Origin: Bacillus smithii | GTDB lineage: Bacteria; Bacillota; Bacilli; Bacillales; DSM-4216 | Assembly (NCBI RefSeq): GCF_001050115.1 | Contig: NZ_CP012024.1 | Coordinates: 228,001 to 292,000 of the forward strand | DNA length: 64,000 bases | Reading direction: 5' to 3' | In this document: positions 26,432-36,303 of the stretch, in pieces | How the letters are laid out: every line of letters begins with the position of its first letter | Position numbering within the stretch: position 1 is the stretch's first letter | The notes under the pieces: generated by a model | The model's database searches: none | Told to the model about the DNA's origin: nothing | What the model saw: only the letters and a program-made list of their open reading frames with translations | Made by a program: the position numbers and the translations under genes

Positions 26432-27517
26432 GTGGATTTGAAAAAGTTACATAGTCACTTAGAGAAGTTATATCACTATGGTGAGACCGTTTATGTGGCG
26501 GAGCTTGAGCCGTTTGTTGCGAAAGGTCTCTTATATGTAAGTAGGAAGAAGGCAGTGATTACGAACAATTGGATTGCGTTTGTGAAGCGTTTTCCGAATC
26601 AAACTGATTTTCTTCATACATTGTTTTGTTTTGATGAGGATTATCAACAATATTTATTAAAAACGTCGTTGTTAACGGTATTAAAAATGCGTGAGGCTGA
26701 GGATATTGATGGAATTGTTGATTTCGTTCATAAAATGCCAAAGTTTCCAGGGGAAATCATAAAAATATTAGATGAGTTGAAACATGGTGAGCGGTACGAA
26801 ACGAAAGCTTTAGAGCAGCATGTAAAGGAAGTCGAACCTCTTTTTCGTGAGCACAATCATTTGATTTTTAACGGGGCACCGTATTATCAGCGCATTATTT
26901 ACTATCTAGCCCATATTCAGCAGTATCAACAAGAAGAGGTTGAACAAGACGAACCGCTCGGTACAAAAATTGATGAACAATGGGCAAAAGGGCGAAAAAT
27001 AGCTGCTAACTTGCAGTTACTACCGTTAAAAGATGAACCGCTTGCTGTATTAGCCCCGCATGAGCCAAATATCTCATTAAAGAATCCGTTATTCAAACAT
27101 ATTTTCACGCACCCTTGGAACTTATTTATTTTCCTTTGCTGCGTTGTTCGCGAGCAGACGGAGGCGCAAGGGATGACGACAATTCGGTTTCATGCGGTGA
27201 ACGACGAAGTTGACGTTATTTTAATGTCGTCAAAAAACCAAGAATATCGTTACGGAACGATCAATGATTTCGTTTTAGAGTTTTGTAAAGTGAGCAACTA
27301 TCAACTATTCCCAAACGAAATCGCTCGTTTAGAAACAATATTCCATCTTTTGCATGATCGCGGTTTTTTAACGATTGTCGATGAAGAATATCGCATTCCG
27401 AGCCATATTGAAGATGAGTTATACAATACAAGTTTGTTTATTTCGCTGATGGCAGGAAGCAAACAGCTCCGCCAGCGGATCGAACAGTGGATTGATGAAT
27501 TGAGGGACAGAGGATGA
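26432..27517 (+). CDS. Unknown defence-cluster protein A
   Basis: 361 residues, no family recognised. Mostly helical and soluble. It begins with HTH-like helices (LKKLHSHLEKLYHYGETVYVAELEPF) and ends LFISLMAGSKQLRQRIEQWI. AGGAGGT lies 7 nt before the GTG at 26432, so the GTG at 26423, which overlaps the site, is not the start. The stop overlaps the next ATG by 4 bp (ATGA). Likely a structural or adaptor subunit of the system; that is inference from position. Confidence 0.65.
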   Translation: MDLKKLHSHLEKLYHYGETVYVAELEPFVAKGLLYVSRKKAVITNNWIAFVKRFPNQTDFLHTLFCFDEDYQQYLLKTSLLTVLKMREAEDIDGIVDFVHKMPKFPGEIIKILDELKHGERYETKALEQHVKEVEPLFREHNHLIFNGAPYYQRIIYYLAHIQQYQQEEVEQDEPLGTKIDEQWAKGRKIAANLQLLPLKDEPLAVLAPHEPNISLKNPLFKHIFTHPWNLFIFLCCVVREQTEAQGMTTIRFHAVNDEVDVILMSSKNQEYRYGTINDFVLEFCKVSNYQLFPNEIARLETIFHLLHDRGFLTIVDEEYRIPSHIEDELYNTSLFISLMAGSKQLRQRIEQWIDELRDRG

Positions 27518-28593
27518 AGCAAATCAAACTATCGATTGAGCGATTTTGGATTGAGCCGGGAAATTTTGAGAGATGGTGTGAGTTGTTATCGCGCATTCCC
27601 GAAAAAACCGAAGCGCGCTCAATTAAGGAAATAGCAAAATTATACTTAGGAAAAGATGTGGAAGAAAAAGATAAAAAGCTAGACCGTTCCAAAGAATTAT
27701 TTGGGCTACATGGTTATGAATACGCAAAACATTCGCGGAATTTTGAAATTAAAGGTGTCCATTTCCTAGCACGAACAGATGATGGATGTTTGATTCGTAC
27801 AAAGGAAGCAAATGAACTTGTAGCTGCGTACGAACAACAACACGGATGGGAATTGTTGCTTGCAAAACAACTATTGCGATATTCGCCAAGAACACGAGTC
27901 ATCATGCATTTATTGTTGAATGATGGTTTATTTGAAACAAACGCTCACTCGCTCGAACAGCTAAGCAAGTGGACATTGCGATTTGCCGATGCTCTGTATC
28001 ATCCGTTTTCAAGCAATCCAGATCTTAATGATATGAACTTTCTTCTTCATGCTTTTAAAAATGAAGCATTAGGGAAAGATTGGCGTGACATTCTTGCTCA
28101 AGAAGAAATTGAATTAGATGAAGATTGGATGTTTGTTGGCTCAAGCGGTAAAGAGCCGGCAAAAACAAATATTTCTTCGTTTATGCGCGCGCCGATGCAA
28201 TTATTTGCTTATTTAGATTGGTTTATCGAAACTGATGTCGGAATCATCATTTTAAATAAAGAAAAGATGTTGGAGCATATCGATTCACATTTTTTATTTT
28301 CATTTACGAACGTTCAGAGTATATCAGAAATCGAATGGTTAAAGAAAAAAGTGAACGAAGAGCAGGATGATCGCGGTTTTGTTGCGATTGAACCGTTACT
28401 TCGTATGCTGATGGAGCGTTTTTATCCAACATGGGAACAAGGGCTTGCGCGCTTTGTCGATTATTATATGACAAAAGGTATTCGTGAAGGTTTGTTTTAT
28501 ATTGCTGATTATGAATCAGGCCAGCCGAGACATGGAAGGGGTTATTTAGGTAAACGAGAATACCAATTATTAAAACTTGAATTTCAACGATAA
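27514..28593 (+). CDS. Unknown defence-cluster protein B
   Basis: 359 residues, no family recognised. Soluble, with paired aromatic and charged helices (FWIEPGNFERWCELLSRIPEK; RAPMQLFAYLDWFIETD) and a basic C-terminal segment (YLGKREYQLLKLEFQR). It is coupled to protein A by a 4-bp overlap and to the large ATPase by a short gap, so the three are probably made together and may form one complex. Confidence 0.65.
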   Translation: MKQIKLSIERFWIEPGNFERWCELLSRIPEKTEARSIKEIAKLYLGKDVEEKDKKLDRSKELFGLHGYEYAKHSRNFEIKGVHFLARTDDGCLIRTKEANELVAAYEQQHGWELLLAKQLLRYSPRTRVIMHLLLNDGLFETNAHSLEQLSKWTLRFADALYHPFSSNPDLNDMNFLLHAFKNEALGKDWRDILAQEEIELDEDWMFVGSSGKEPAKTNISSFMRAPMQLFAYLDWFIETDVGIIILNKEKMLEHIDSHFLFSFTNVQSISEIEWLKKKVNEEQDDRGFVAIEPLLRMLMERFYPTWEQGLARFVDYYMTKGIREGLFYIADYESGQPRHGRGYLGKREYQLLKLEFQR

Positions 28594-28606
28594 AGGGGTT
28601 GAAAAG

Positions 28607-31600
28607 ATGAGTAAATCTGTCTGGTTAAAAGATGGGGTTTCCACATTTCCGGTTCAACAGCCAATGGTCGGTCAGCGTGAATTTTATGATGCGTTTAAAG
28701 AGTATTTACAAGATTTAAAGTCAGCACCAATGGCGCGAGTTTTTACATTGATTGCTAAATGGGGAATTGGTAAATCGCGTATTGCTTATGAATTAGTGAG
28801 CGAAGCGCTTGGAATTGATAAAGGATGGACGATTCGTGACCAATCAGGTCAACTGCAAAAAGTCCGGTTATTAAAGCCGGATTTCGCTGACGGCATTTTA
28901 CCTATTTATATCCGCTATGAGCAAATGCATGAGGATCTTCTTTATGGGGAAAACTGGGTCGGTTATGGAGCGTATGTAGCGTTAGCAAAATTAGCGGAAC
29001 AACAACCTGCCCGCACGATTCAAGGTTCGATTGTGAAACATATTCAAGATCATTTTCTTCCGCTTGGTTTTTCACGGGCAAAATTGGCAGAGGCAATTGA
29101 GTTAGGACAACATGAAACCGATGATTTACTGCAGCAGCTTGATCAGCTTGACCAGCTTGTCCAAAATGGTTTAGCTTACCTAAAACAGTTTGGTATTGAG
29201 CATTTAATGGTTATTGTCGATGAAGTGGAATCGGAATACGAATTATTTATGGATGGGATTCAAGAACAAAGTGAAGAGCGGAAAAAGAAACTAGACGGTG
29301 ATGCGATTAAAGTGATCACATCAGCGATTAAACATGAAGATAGCCGCACTCGCCATCCAAATGTTTCTTTCTTGCTACTTTGTTCTCCGGCAATTGGCGA
29401 TCAAATTAAAGCGCTCGAGGCGCTTGCTCGTCGTTTAGATAAATTAGAAATCAATCAAAACTCCTATGCAGATATTAGCGATTATATCGCATCGTTACAA
29501 CAAAGTGGGAAATTGCGTGAATATCCTGCTGGGCTTGTTGAAGCAGCTTACACGATTGCCGCCGGAAACTTCGGTTGGCTAAATGTAATTATGGCTCATT
29601 GTGATCAATATCTTGAGCAGCACTCAGACAAGGAAACAGGTGAAATTTTACAAGACTTAGCTTATTCAGTGCCGCGTTTTAAAGAAAGTTTAATCGATCA
29701 TTCACAGCTAGATTACATTGATACAAAGCCGGTGCATATTCCGTTTGTGAAAAAAGCGTTATTGCGGCAGCTACCATATCCGAAAGATAGCTACAGTGCC
29801 GAAGAACAGCAGATTTTATTATCTGCAAAACATATTGAAGGCATCCCGTTATTTAGAGAGTTTGCCGCTTTGCCGCTTGCGAAAAATGATTTAGGTTTTT
29901 ATCTTGTGCAAAACAAATATAAAGCTGAATCCGATCATTTATTCGTAAATGAAACGACAGGTGAATCATTTAGTTTAGATGTCCTCTTGCGCAGTCTTGA
30001 AACATTCTCAATTAATGCACCTAAAGGTTCTTTTATTGTCGGAAAAGAACGGGAAACGTTTTTAGCCCAAGTACGCATGCTTTATCCGAAAGACGAAGTC
30101 GTTGAAGCGGCGGAGCTTTTATATACGTATCTTGAGCAACGAATGAAAACAGAGCAATTCGAAACATATATTGGTCCAAACTTTGCGTTCCTTGAGCGGT
30201 TAAATCGCCGCTATGCCGTCAAAACCGGGATTGCGAACTATTTATTAAACGAAGAAAAAGATCAACAGCTTCAACAACATTTAACCGAGTTGGCGAAACA
30301 ATATGATAAAGATGGAGAAATTCAACGTCTTCTTCTTGGTTTTGCAAGAGCCATTGAGCAAGACTATCCAGACGTGCAAACAATTCAAGTAAAAGGAAAT
30401 AAATGTGGGCTCCGTATAAAAGTAACGAATCATCTATATTTAGGGGTTCATCCGAAAAAAATTGTCGACATTATTTGGGCTAGCAAACTAGCTTCCTTGC
30501 ACGATCTTGTTGACAGCAAATTACTAGATAGCGGAAATCACCCGATTATCATTTTGGCACCGACCGCTGATGCGGAAACAGAAATCGATGATATAAAACG
30601 AAAGTATGAGCGGCTCGGACGTTGCTTGCTCTTTTTCCAAGTGACGAATTTGCAGAAGAAGGTATTAGAAGCGTTATCGGTTGAGCGTGAGATGATGGAT
30701 ATCCGCAAGTCAGCCCATCAATTAGCGCAGCCATTCCGCGCAAAAATTCGTACGATTACAGATGAAATTACAAGAATCGCACGAACTTGGTTTGAACGAA
30801 TCGATAAAGAAGGATATATATTGCGCCCAATTGTTTTTACAAAATCAGAAGAAGACTATCTTCCGGTATTAGCGGAAGGATATGCGAAAATGATTATTCA
30901 CGATGCAACAATTGCCGAACTAGGGGCAAAGCAAGGCGTAAAATTTATAGACAGCGAAGATTTTACTCACTTTCAACATGCTTTAAAAGCGACGAAAGTT
31001 CCAGCTAAATTAGATAAGGACGGTTATCGAGGTACGGGCTTATTTATTCAAAATCACGAAAATGATCAATATGAAGTGCAAATTCCAAGTACGTTTGCCT
31101 CTTTAATGTCGTTTATTGGCCATCGTCGTGTAACATATAAAGAAATTGAAGATGCGTTTTTCTTTAGCTCTGTGGATGCCATTAAACCGCCAAAAATCGT
31201 TGAGCAATGGATAACGTTTATGCAAGCGCTAAAAGTCGTGAGAACCATCAACAATACTCATGTGGAAAATGTTACTTCATATACGTTGGAAGCGAAAAGA
31301 GATAAAATTGAACAGTGGTATGAAAAAGAATACGATCAACTCGTTGATCAGTTCAAGGAAACGTTTAAAGGACCTCGACTCGATTTGCTGAAGGGATATA
31401 AAAGACACGGAAGCTTAAGAAAAATTAACGAAGCTTTGCATAATATCGATTTAAAGCTATTGCAAGTTCATACAAACAACCACCTTATTATTTGGAAAGA
31501 GCAATTAAGTTATTTACAGCAATTCCATGATGAGTGCAACTTCATTTTTGATGAAGAAAAATGGAATACACTTCAACCAAACGAGCGAAACTTTGAGAAT

Positions 31601-32659
31601 CTCACATTAGATGGAAAAGATATGCCGATTTGGAAAAAGATAAAAATTGTACAACAATTTCATGATTATGTGTCAACGATTCAAAAGGACATTCTTGCAA
31701 AAATTCAAGAAAAAGTAGAGGAAATGAAAAACACAAACGAGTATAAAGGTTATTATATACCAATTTCACCGTTTACGTATGTACTTGAATTATATAAAAA
31801 CGAAATTGAAAATGCGATGAATCATGTAAAATCTTCGCAACTGCGAACAATGATATCAAATGAAGAAACGTTGGCACATCATCTGTCTCTAGGAAATTAT
31901 AAAGAAGCAATTGATCGGTTAAATATCATTATCTCACAAATCGGCTTAAAGAAAGTGGAGCATACAAAGGTAGATCGGAAAGAGAGAAGCGGTATTATCG
32001 GCCGTTATTATGATTTAAAAGATAAATTTGTACAAATGGTAGACCTTTTTGTAGAATCAAAACCGAAAGTCGAGAAATGGATTGCTTATTATGAAAATAG
32101 TGATGCCGATGTGAAACGTGAGGTAGGGATTGTTGAGCTTTCCACACTATTTGACAAGTTAACCGTATTTTTAGAATCTGGTTTCGAAGAAGAGGTTGAC
32201 GATATTTGTATCGCAAAGAAAGAAAATGCGATGACACTTATTGATGAAACGGAAAAGTTGTTGCAAGAACGAAAAAACGATATGACGGATTTAATTGCCC
32301 AAGTAACAAAAGTGGAAAATACAACAAAGAAAAAGCGAAATCAATATTTCGATGAGTTATTAATTGATGCGGTGAACCGCCTGTTCCGTCTGCAGCATCA
32401 ACCGCTATATCAAGCAGACTTAAGTGCACCGATTCAAGAAGCGACTTATAAAGAAACAATAGATAAAGTACAGATGGAAATGAAACAATTAGAAACATAT
32501 GCCCATCAGTTTTTTGAGGAACATGCCAAATTTGTGCAATTTGAGTTTTATAAAGAAGTGGTTGACCGCAAAGGAGAGTTAGACTGGACTAATTACCAAA
32601 AAGAAAAAGAAGAGCTTGAGCAAATCGGATTGATTCGGACAAAAGTGGAGGTTCTCTAA
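28607..32659 (+). CDS. Giant P-loop ATPase of the defence cluster (1350 aa)
   Basis: 1350 residues, the largest protein in the window. Walker A is AKWGIGKSR (about 49-57) in an ORC/STAND-like context (VGQREFYDAFKEYL before it); Walker B is HLMVIVDEVESEYE (about 200-213). The middle holds a domain with CGLRIKVTNHLYLGVHPKKI. The C-terminal third is rich in charged helices (QEKVEEMKNTNEYKG; KQLETYAHQFFEEHAKF), so coiled coils. Size and position recall the large ATPases of BREX (BrxC) and related systems, but I see no clear homology. AAAGGGG precedes the ATG at 28607; an in-frame TTG-type start at 28577 overlaps the previous gene. Confidence 0.8.
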   Translation: MSKSVWLKDGVSTFPVQQPMVGQREFYDAFKEYLQDLKSAPMARVFTLIAKWGIGKSRIAYELVSEALGIDKGWTIRDQSGQLQKVRLLKPDFADGILPIYIRYEQMHEDLLYGENWVGYGAYVALAKLAEQQPARTIQGSIVKHIQDHFLPLGFSRAKLAEAIELGQHETDDLLQQLDQLDQLVQNGLAYLKQFGIEHLMVIVDEVESEYELFMDGIQEQSEERKKKLDGDAIKVITSAIKHEDSRTRHPNVSFLLLCSPAIGDQIKALEALARRLDKLEINQNSYADISDYIASLQQSGKLREYPAGLVEAAYTIAAGNFGWLNVIMAHCDQYLEQHSDKETGEILQDLAYSVPRFKESLIDHSQLDYIDTKPVHIPFVKKALLRQLPYPKDSYSAEEQQILLSAKHIEGIPLFREFAALPLAKNDLGFYLVQNKYKAESDHLFVNETTGESFSLDVLLRSLETFSINAPKGSFIVGKERETFLAQVRMLYPKDEVVEAAELLYTYLEQRMKTEQFETYIGPNFAFLERLNRRYAVKTGIANYLLNEEKDQQLQQHLTELAKQYDKDGEIQRLLLGFARAIEQDYPDVQTIQVKGNKCGLRIKVTNHLYLGVHPKKIVDIIWASKLASLHDLVDSKLLDSGNHPIIILAPTADAETEIDDIKRKYERLGRCLLFFQVTNLQKKVLEALSVEREMMDIRKSAHQLAQPFRAKIRTITDEITRIARTWFERIDKEGYILRPIVFTKSEEDYLPVLAEGYAKMIIHDATIAELGAKQGVKFIDSEDFTHFQHALKATKVPAKLDKDGYRGTGLFIQNHENDQYEVQIPSTFASLMSFIGHRRVTYKEIEDAFFFSSVDAIKPPKIVEQWITFMQALKVVRTINNTHVENVTSYTLEAKRDKIEQWYEKEYDQLVDQFKETFKGPRLDLLKGYKRHGSLRKINEALHNIDLKLLQVHTNNHLIIWKEQLSYLQQFHDECNFIFDEEKWNTLQPNERNFENLTLDGKDMPIWKKIKIVQQFHDYVSTIQKDILAKIQEKVEEMKNTNEYKGYYIPISPFTYVLELYKNEIENAMNHVKSSQLRTMISNEETLAHHLSLGNYKEAIDRLNIIISQIGLKKVEHTKVDRKERSGIIGRYYDLKDKFVQMVDLFVESKPKVEKWIAYYENSDADVKREVGIVELSTLFDKLTVFLESGFEEEVDDICIAKKENAMTLIDETEKLLQERKNDMTDLIAQVTKVENTTKKKRNQYFDELLIDAVNRLFRLQHQPLYQADLSAPIQEATYKETIDKVQMEMKQLETYAHQFFEEHAKFVQFEFYKEVVDRKGELDWTNYQKEKEELEQIGLIRTKVEVL

Positions 32660-32661
32660 TA

Positions 32662-33471
32662 ATGTCGAGTTTGCAAATTTTAAAACCATTCGCAAGACGG
32701 ACAGAGTATAAAATGTTGCGCGAATGGTTTGATGTGGAAGAGGAAGATGTCGGAGAGTTACGGTCAGGTATTTGTGTGATTCCAGCTATCATTCTTTTAA
32801 AAATGTCAGAAAGCGATCGTTCGTGCCTTATTCAATGGACAAAAGAGTGGGGAAACCAACTAATGGTTTTCCCACCATATCTTAATTTGGATATTTCATC
32901 TTTATTGCAGCTGAATCACTCGTTTTCCATTAAAGAAATGAATGAATGCATGTATGAAGGAGTTCCGGTTCGTGAAGAAATCGTGACTAACTTAACTCCA
33001 GAAATCCAATTACCGACAAAACAAACGGTTGCCGTTGACTTTTATTACGACACAAGCAGCGGCTGCATTACAATCACGACATTGCCGCTTCTTGATTACC
33101 GGTTGCTTGAGCAACGTGAAATATGTCAACGTCTATTTCAATCGTTAATGCACATCAATGAAAGAGATACAAAAGATGAAATGAGCGAAGAAAAACAAGT
33201 GATGTTTAAGCCCGTTCATCACTATTTACTTCTTCTCTCAGCAGCCGACGTCATAGAACGAAAACAGATCGTTCCATTAATTCAAAAGTTTTTCTATTTA
33301 GAAGTACGCGAAAATGATGTGAAAAGTGCTTTTGCTGAGCTCGAAAATTTACATTATATTCATTCAGACGGAACCATCACTGAGAAAGGGCAACAGTATA
33401 TTATGGAAAATGGTTATCGTGCATTTGTAAGAGAAATCATAAAGCGGAGGAACGACGATGGAGAATGGTAA
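32662..33471 (+). CDS. Unknown defence-cluster protein C with C-terminal winged-helix-like region
   Basis: 269 residues, no named family recognised. Residues from about 205 (IVPLIQKFFYLEVRENDVKSAFAELENLHYIHSDGTITEKGQQYI) look like a winged helix. The N-terminal part is mixed alpha/beta. Starts 2 bp after the ATPase stop; its end overlaps the NurA-like gene by 14 bp. It may bridge the ATPase and the HerA-NurA pair. Confidence 0.6.
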   Translation: MSSLQILKPFARRTEYKMLREWFDVEEEDVGELRSGICVIPAIILLKMSESDRSCLIQWTKEWGNQLMVFPPYLNLDISSLLQLNHSFSIKEMNECMYEGVPVREEIVTNLTPEIQLPTKQTVAVDFYYDTSSGCITITTLPLLDYRLLEQREICQRLFQSLMHINERDTKDEMSEEKQVMFKPVHHYLLLLSAADVIERKQIVPLIQKFFYLEVRENDVKSAFAELENLHYIHSDGTITEKGQQYIMENGYRAFVREIIKRRNDDGEW

Positions 33472-34615
33472 AACGAAACGGGATACCGCGATTGCCAATA
33501 GTTTAGTAGCGAAAATCCAGTTAGGGTTGCCAAGTACGGTTACGAAATTAAGCGCGAAAATGCGTTTTATTGATCATATTGCTCCGAAACTTCGCAACAG
33601 TGGTGTCATTCGTCCCGTTGAAAAAAAATCGCCACTAACGATTCGGGTATCGGGGGTTGCAACAGCAAGTAAAACAATACCGGCATTTGGCGGTATTTTA
33701 TATAGTGCTGGTGCCGTTCGTCAAGATTTATACATAGAGGAAGGCTCTGTGTACGAAACATTTCAAGATAGCCTCGTTGACATTGATGAAGCGGATGATA
33801 TCGATGTTACTAAAAAAATAAAATTTATTCATATTACGCAAATGTATGATTTGCTAGAAGAAATGGTGCAAGAATCCACTCCGCCGCAAATGGTAATCGT
33901 TGATACACCATTATTGTTAGAACGTTCCGATGCACCGTTAGAATCACATGAACAGTTATTGAAAGATTATGAGCAATGTAAAAAACGAATAGAACAATTT
34001 TGGTCTATGTATCAAGATAAAATGTACCCGTTTAATCCTCATGGAATTCAATTAGTCTCTATTAGTACGAAACGGTTTGGTTCAATCTTTTATGGGCTAG
34101 CAGCTGTAGAACGAGAAAAATATATCATTGATACGGTTCATTTTTCTAAATTACAAGATATTGAGGAGTCTTTTTATAAGATTAAAAAAGTAGGTGTAAA
34201 AAAATTACTCCACGGTATTTTAACGCGTCGAACGAGAACGGCAGCTTATCAATATGATATTTTAACTTCGGACAATCGCCTAGAACCGGTAAAAGTAAGA
34301 GAGCTTGGGCTGATCAACTTTCATTTACGAGCTGGGATGAGAACAATGCCTTTACTTGCGGAAATGATAGGGAGCAACAAAGATTGGGATTCAAAGGCCA
34401 TTGATGAATTAGCCTCCTATATTGTTTCACTTTTTACAGTGGATCAGCCAAAAGCACTTCCACTGCCGCTTTGGTATGCTGAGTATACTTTAAAGCCGAT
34501 TCGAAATGGTGCCATTCTTCATTATTTTAAAACACAGGCACGCGAAATGATTAAAAAGGAAGAAGTAGAAAATGTTTGGACCGAGGAAGTAGACTTTTTC
34601 GGGGAGGATGAATAA
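33458..34615 (+). CDS. NurA-like protein partnered with HerA
   Basis: 385 residues. It directly precedes a HerA ATPase with a 1-bp overlap, the classic nurA-herA arrangement. A beta-rich segment RVSGVATASKTIPAFGGILYSAGAV stands where NurA has its first Asp motif, and MVIVDTPLLLERSD matches a second Asp strand. HLRAGMRTMPLLAEM and the closing FKTQAREMIKKEE also fit NurA-type topology. The usual first-motif 'DGS' is not seen, so it may be a divergent or inactive nuclease. CGGAGGAA precedes the ATG. If active, it would be a 5'-3' nuclease threaded by the HerA hexamer. Confidence 0.5.
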   Translation: MENGKTKRDTAIANSLVAKIQLGLPSTVTKLSAKMRFIDHIAPKLRNSGVIRPVEKKSPLTIRVSGVATASKTIPAFGGILYSAGAVRQDLYIEEGSVYETFQDSLVDIDEADDIDVTKKIKFIHITQMYDLLEEMVQESTPPQMVIVDTPLLLERSDAPLESHEQLLKDYEQCKKRIEQFWSMYQDKMYPFNPHGIQLVSISTKRFGSIFYGLAAVEREKYIIDTVHFSKLQDIEESFYKIKKVGVKKLLHGILTRRTRTAAYQYDILTSDNRLEPVKVRELGLINFHLRAGMRTMPLLAEMIGSNKDWDSKAIDELASYIVSLFTVDQPKALPLPLWYAEYTLKPIRNGAILHYFKTQAREMIKKEEVENVWTEEVDFFGEDE

Positions 34616-36303
34616 TGAGTCAAGAAAAATATATCGGTAAACTGATAGGGAATACCGGAAATCCGAATGATTTAAAAATGGTGCTTCAAGATAGCTTTTC
34701 CGCACGCCGTGGAGAGTTTGTGAAAATCTTACATCAAGAACGTCCAGATGAACAACCGACATATGTTCTTGGGAGAATTACCTCTATTTCTCGCAGCAAT
34801 ATTTTATATAACAGCGATCTTGGAGATGGGTTGAATTCGATCGAATTATTACCCGGGACACAAATGACTGGAGAGACCTTATTTGCTTCCATTGACCTTG
34901 TCGGTTACAAGGAGCCAGCCACAGGACAAATTCGCATTCCGCGTCGACCTTTAGATCCGGGAAGTAAAGTATATGGTGTTGATTATGAATTTCTTTCTAA
35001 GTTTTATCAATTTGATGAAAATAAAAGCATTGCGATTGGCAACTTAATCGGTTATGAACGTGGGGAAAATATTGTTCCTGTTTACTTGGATGTCAATAAA
35101 TTAGTGACAGAACATTTAGCCGTTTTAGCGATGACGGGCTCAGGAAAATCTTATACGGTCGGCCGTATCATCGAACGACTAGTGGCGCAAATGAATGGAA
35201 CGGTTGTTGTGTTTGATACACACGGTGAGTATGGAAAGGCATTTGAAAAAGGGGATATCCATTTTAACACGAATCTAGATTATATTGAAGACGAAAAAGA
35301 TCGGGAAAGCATTTTATTTATTCAAGAACGTTTTCGTACTTTACAAGCGGCAGGAGGCGGTATTCATGTGTATACGCCGCAAATGGAAGAGTTTGATTAC
35401 AAATACGCTGGAAAGAATAAACATCTTGCGTTGCAATTTGATCGTTTTGAAATGGACGATTTCGAAGAGATTTTACCAGGCTTAACAGAACCACAACAAC
35501 GAGTACTCGATGTAGCGATTCGTTATTGGAAATATAAATATCCACATCCGCCTCGCGATATTAAAGATTTACGTGAGTTGCTTTCAGGCGATTTAGAAGA
35601 ATTGCGGAGTTGGGATGAAATAACCGAGGCAGAAGCAAGAGCTTTAAGTGGTAGAAGTGCTGCGGTAGCTTCGATGAAATTAAATCGCGTCATTAACGAA
35701 GCGCGAAGCTTTTACACAAAAGCGATAGGTGAACCGACGGATATTTATAAATTAATTGGTGAAATGAACGAAAAATATGGGCGATTAATTATTATTGATT
35801 TGCAAGGATTGTCAGACGATGCAAAGCAAATTGTCACGGCGCTTGTATCCAGTGAAATTATGCGCGCAGCGGCAGATAAACAACGTCCGATCCGTCCTTG
35901 TTTCCTTGTATATGAAGAAGGTCATAACTACGCTCCAGCAGGTGCACCAACGATTTCAAAAAAAATTATTAAAAAAATTGCTGCGGAAGGTCGTAAATTC
36001 GGGGTAGGTTTTGCTATCGTTTCACAACGTCCTTCTAAATTGGATGCAGATGTCACATCGCAATGCAACACGATTATTACTATGCGTCTAAAAAATCCAG
36101 ATGATCAACGTTTTATTACGAAAACCTCCGATATGTTGACGAAAGCCGATATTGATGAACTTCCATCTTTATCTACAGGAGAAGCGTTAATAACGGGACG
36201 TTCGATTCCAGCTCCACTATTAGTGAAAGTTGGAACAAAAGCGTTAGTTCATGGTGGTCAATCGCCGGAAGTTGTCAAAGAATGGGGCGTATTCGGTGGA
36301 TAA
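34615..36303 (+). CDS. HerA-type (DUF87) hexameric DNA-translocating ATPase
   Basis: 562 residues. An N-terminal HAS-barrel-like domain (about 1-110; GRITSISRSNILYNSDLGDGL) comes first. Then the HerA/FtsK core: Walker A MTGSGKSYTVGRI (about 172-184), VVVFDTHGEYG, Walker B PCFLVYEEGHNYAPAG (about 428-443), and GVGFAIVSQRPSKLDADVTSQ with the sensor and arginine-finger region. HerA proteins form rings that pump DNA and feed NurA-type nucleases. In the defence setting such ATPases are common in antiviral operons. It probably acts with the protein encoded just before it. Confidence 0.88.
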   Translation: MSQEKYIGKLIGNTGNPNDLKMVLQDSFSARRGEFVKILHQERPDEQPTYVLGRITSISRSNILYNSDLGDGLNSIELLPGTQMTGETLFASIDLVGYKEPATGQIRIPRRPLDPGSKVYGVDYEFLSKFYQFDENKSIAIGNLIGYERGENIVPVYLDVNKLVTEHLAVLAMTGSGKSYTVGRIIERLVAQMNGTVVVFDTHGEYGKAFEKGDIHFNTNLDYIEDEKDRESILFIQERFRTLQAAGGGIHVYTPQMEEFDYKYAGKNKHLALQFDRFEMDDFEEILPGLTEPQQRVLDVAIRYWKYKYPHPPRDIKDLRELLSGDLEELRSWDEITEAEARALSGRSAAVASMKLNRVINEARSFYTKAIGEPTDIYKLIGEMNEKYGRLIIIDLQGLSDDAKQIVTALVSSEIMRAAADKQRPIRPCFLVYEEGHNYAPAGAPTISKKIIKKIAAEGRKFGVGFAIVSQRPSKLDADVTSQCNTIITMRLKNPDDQRFITKTSDMLTKADIDELPSLSTGEALITGRSIPAPLLVKVGTKALVHGGQSPEVVKEWGVFGG

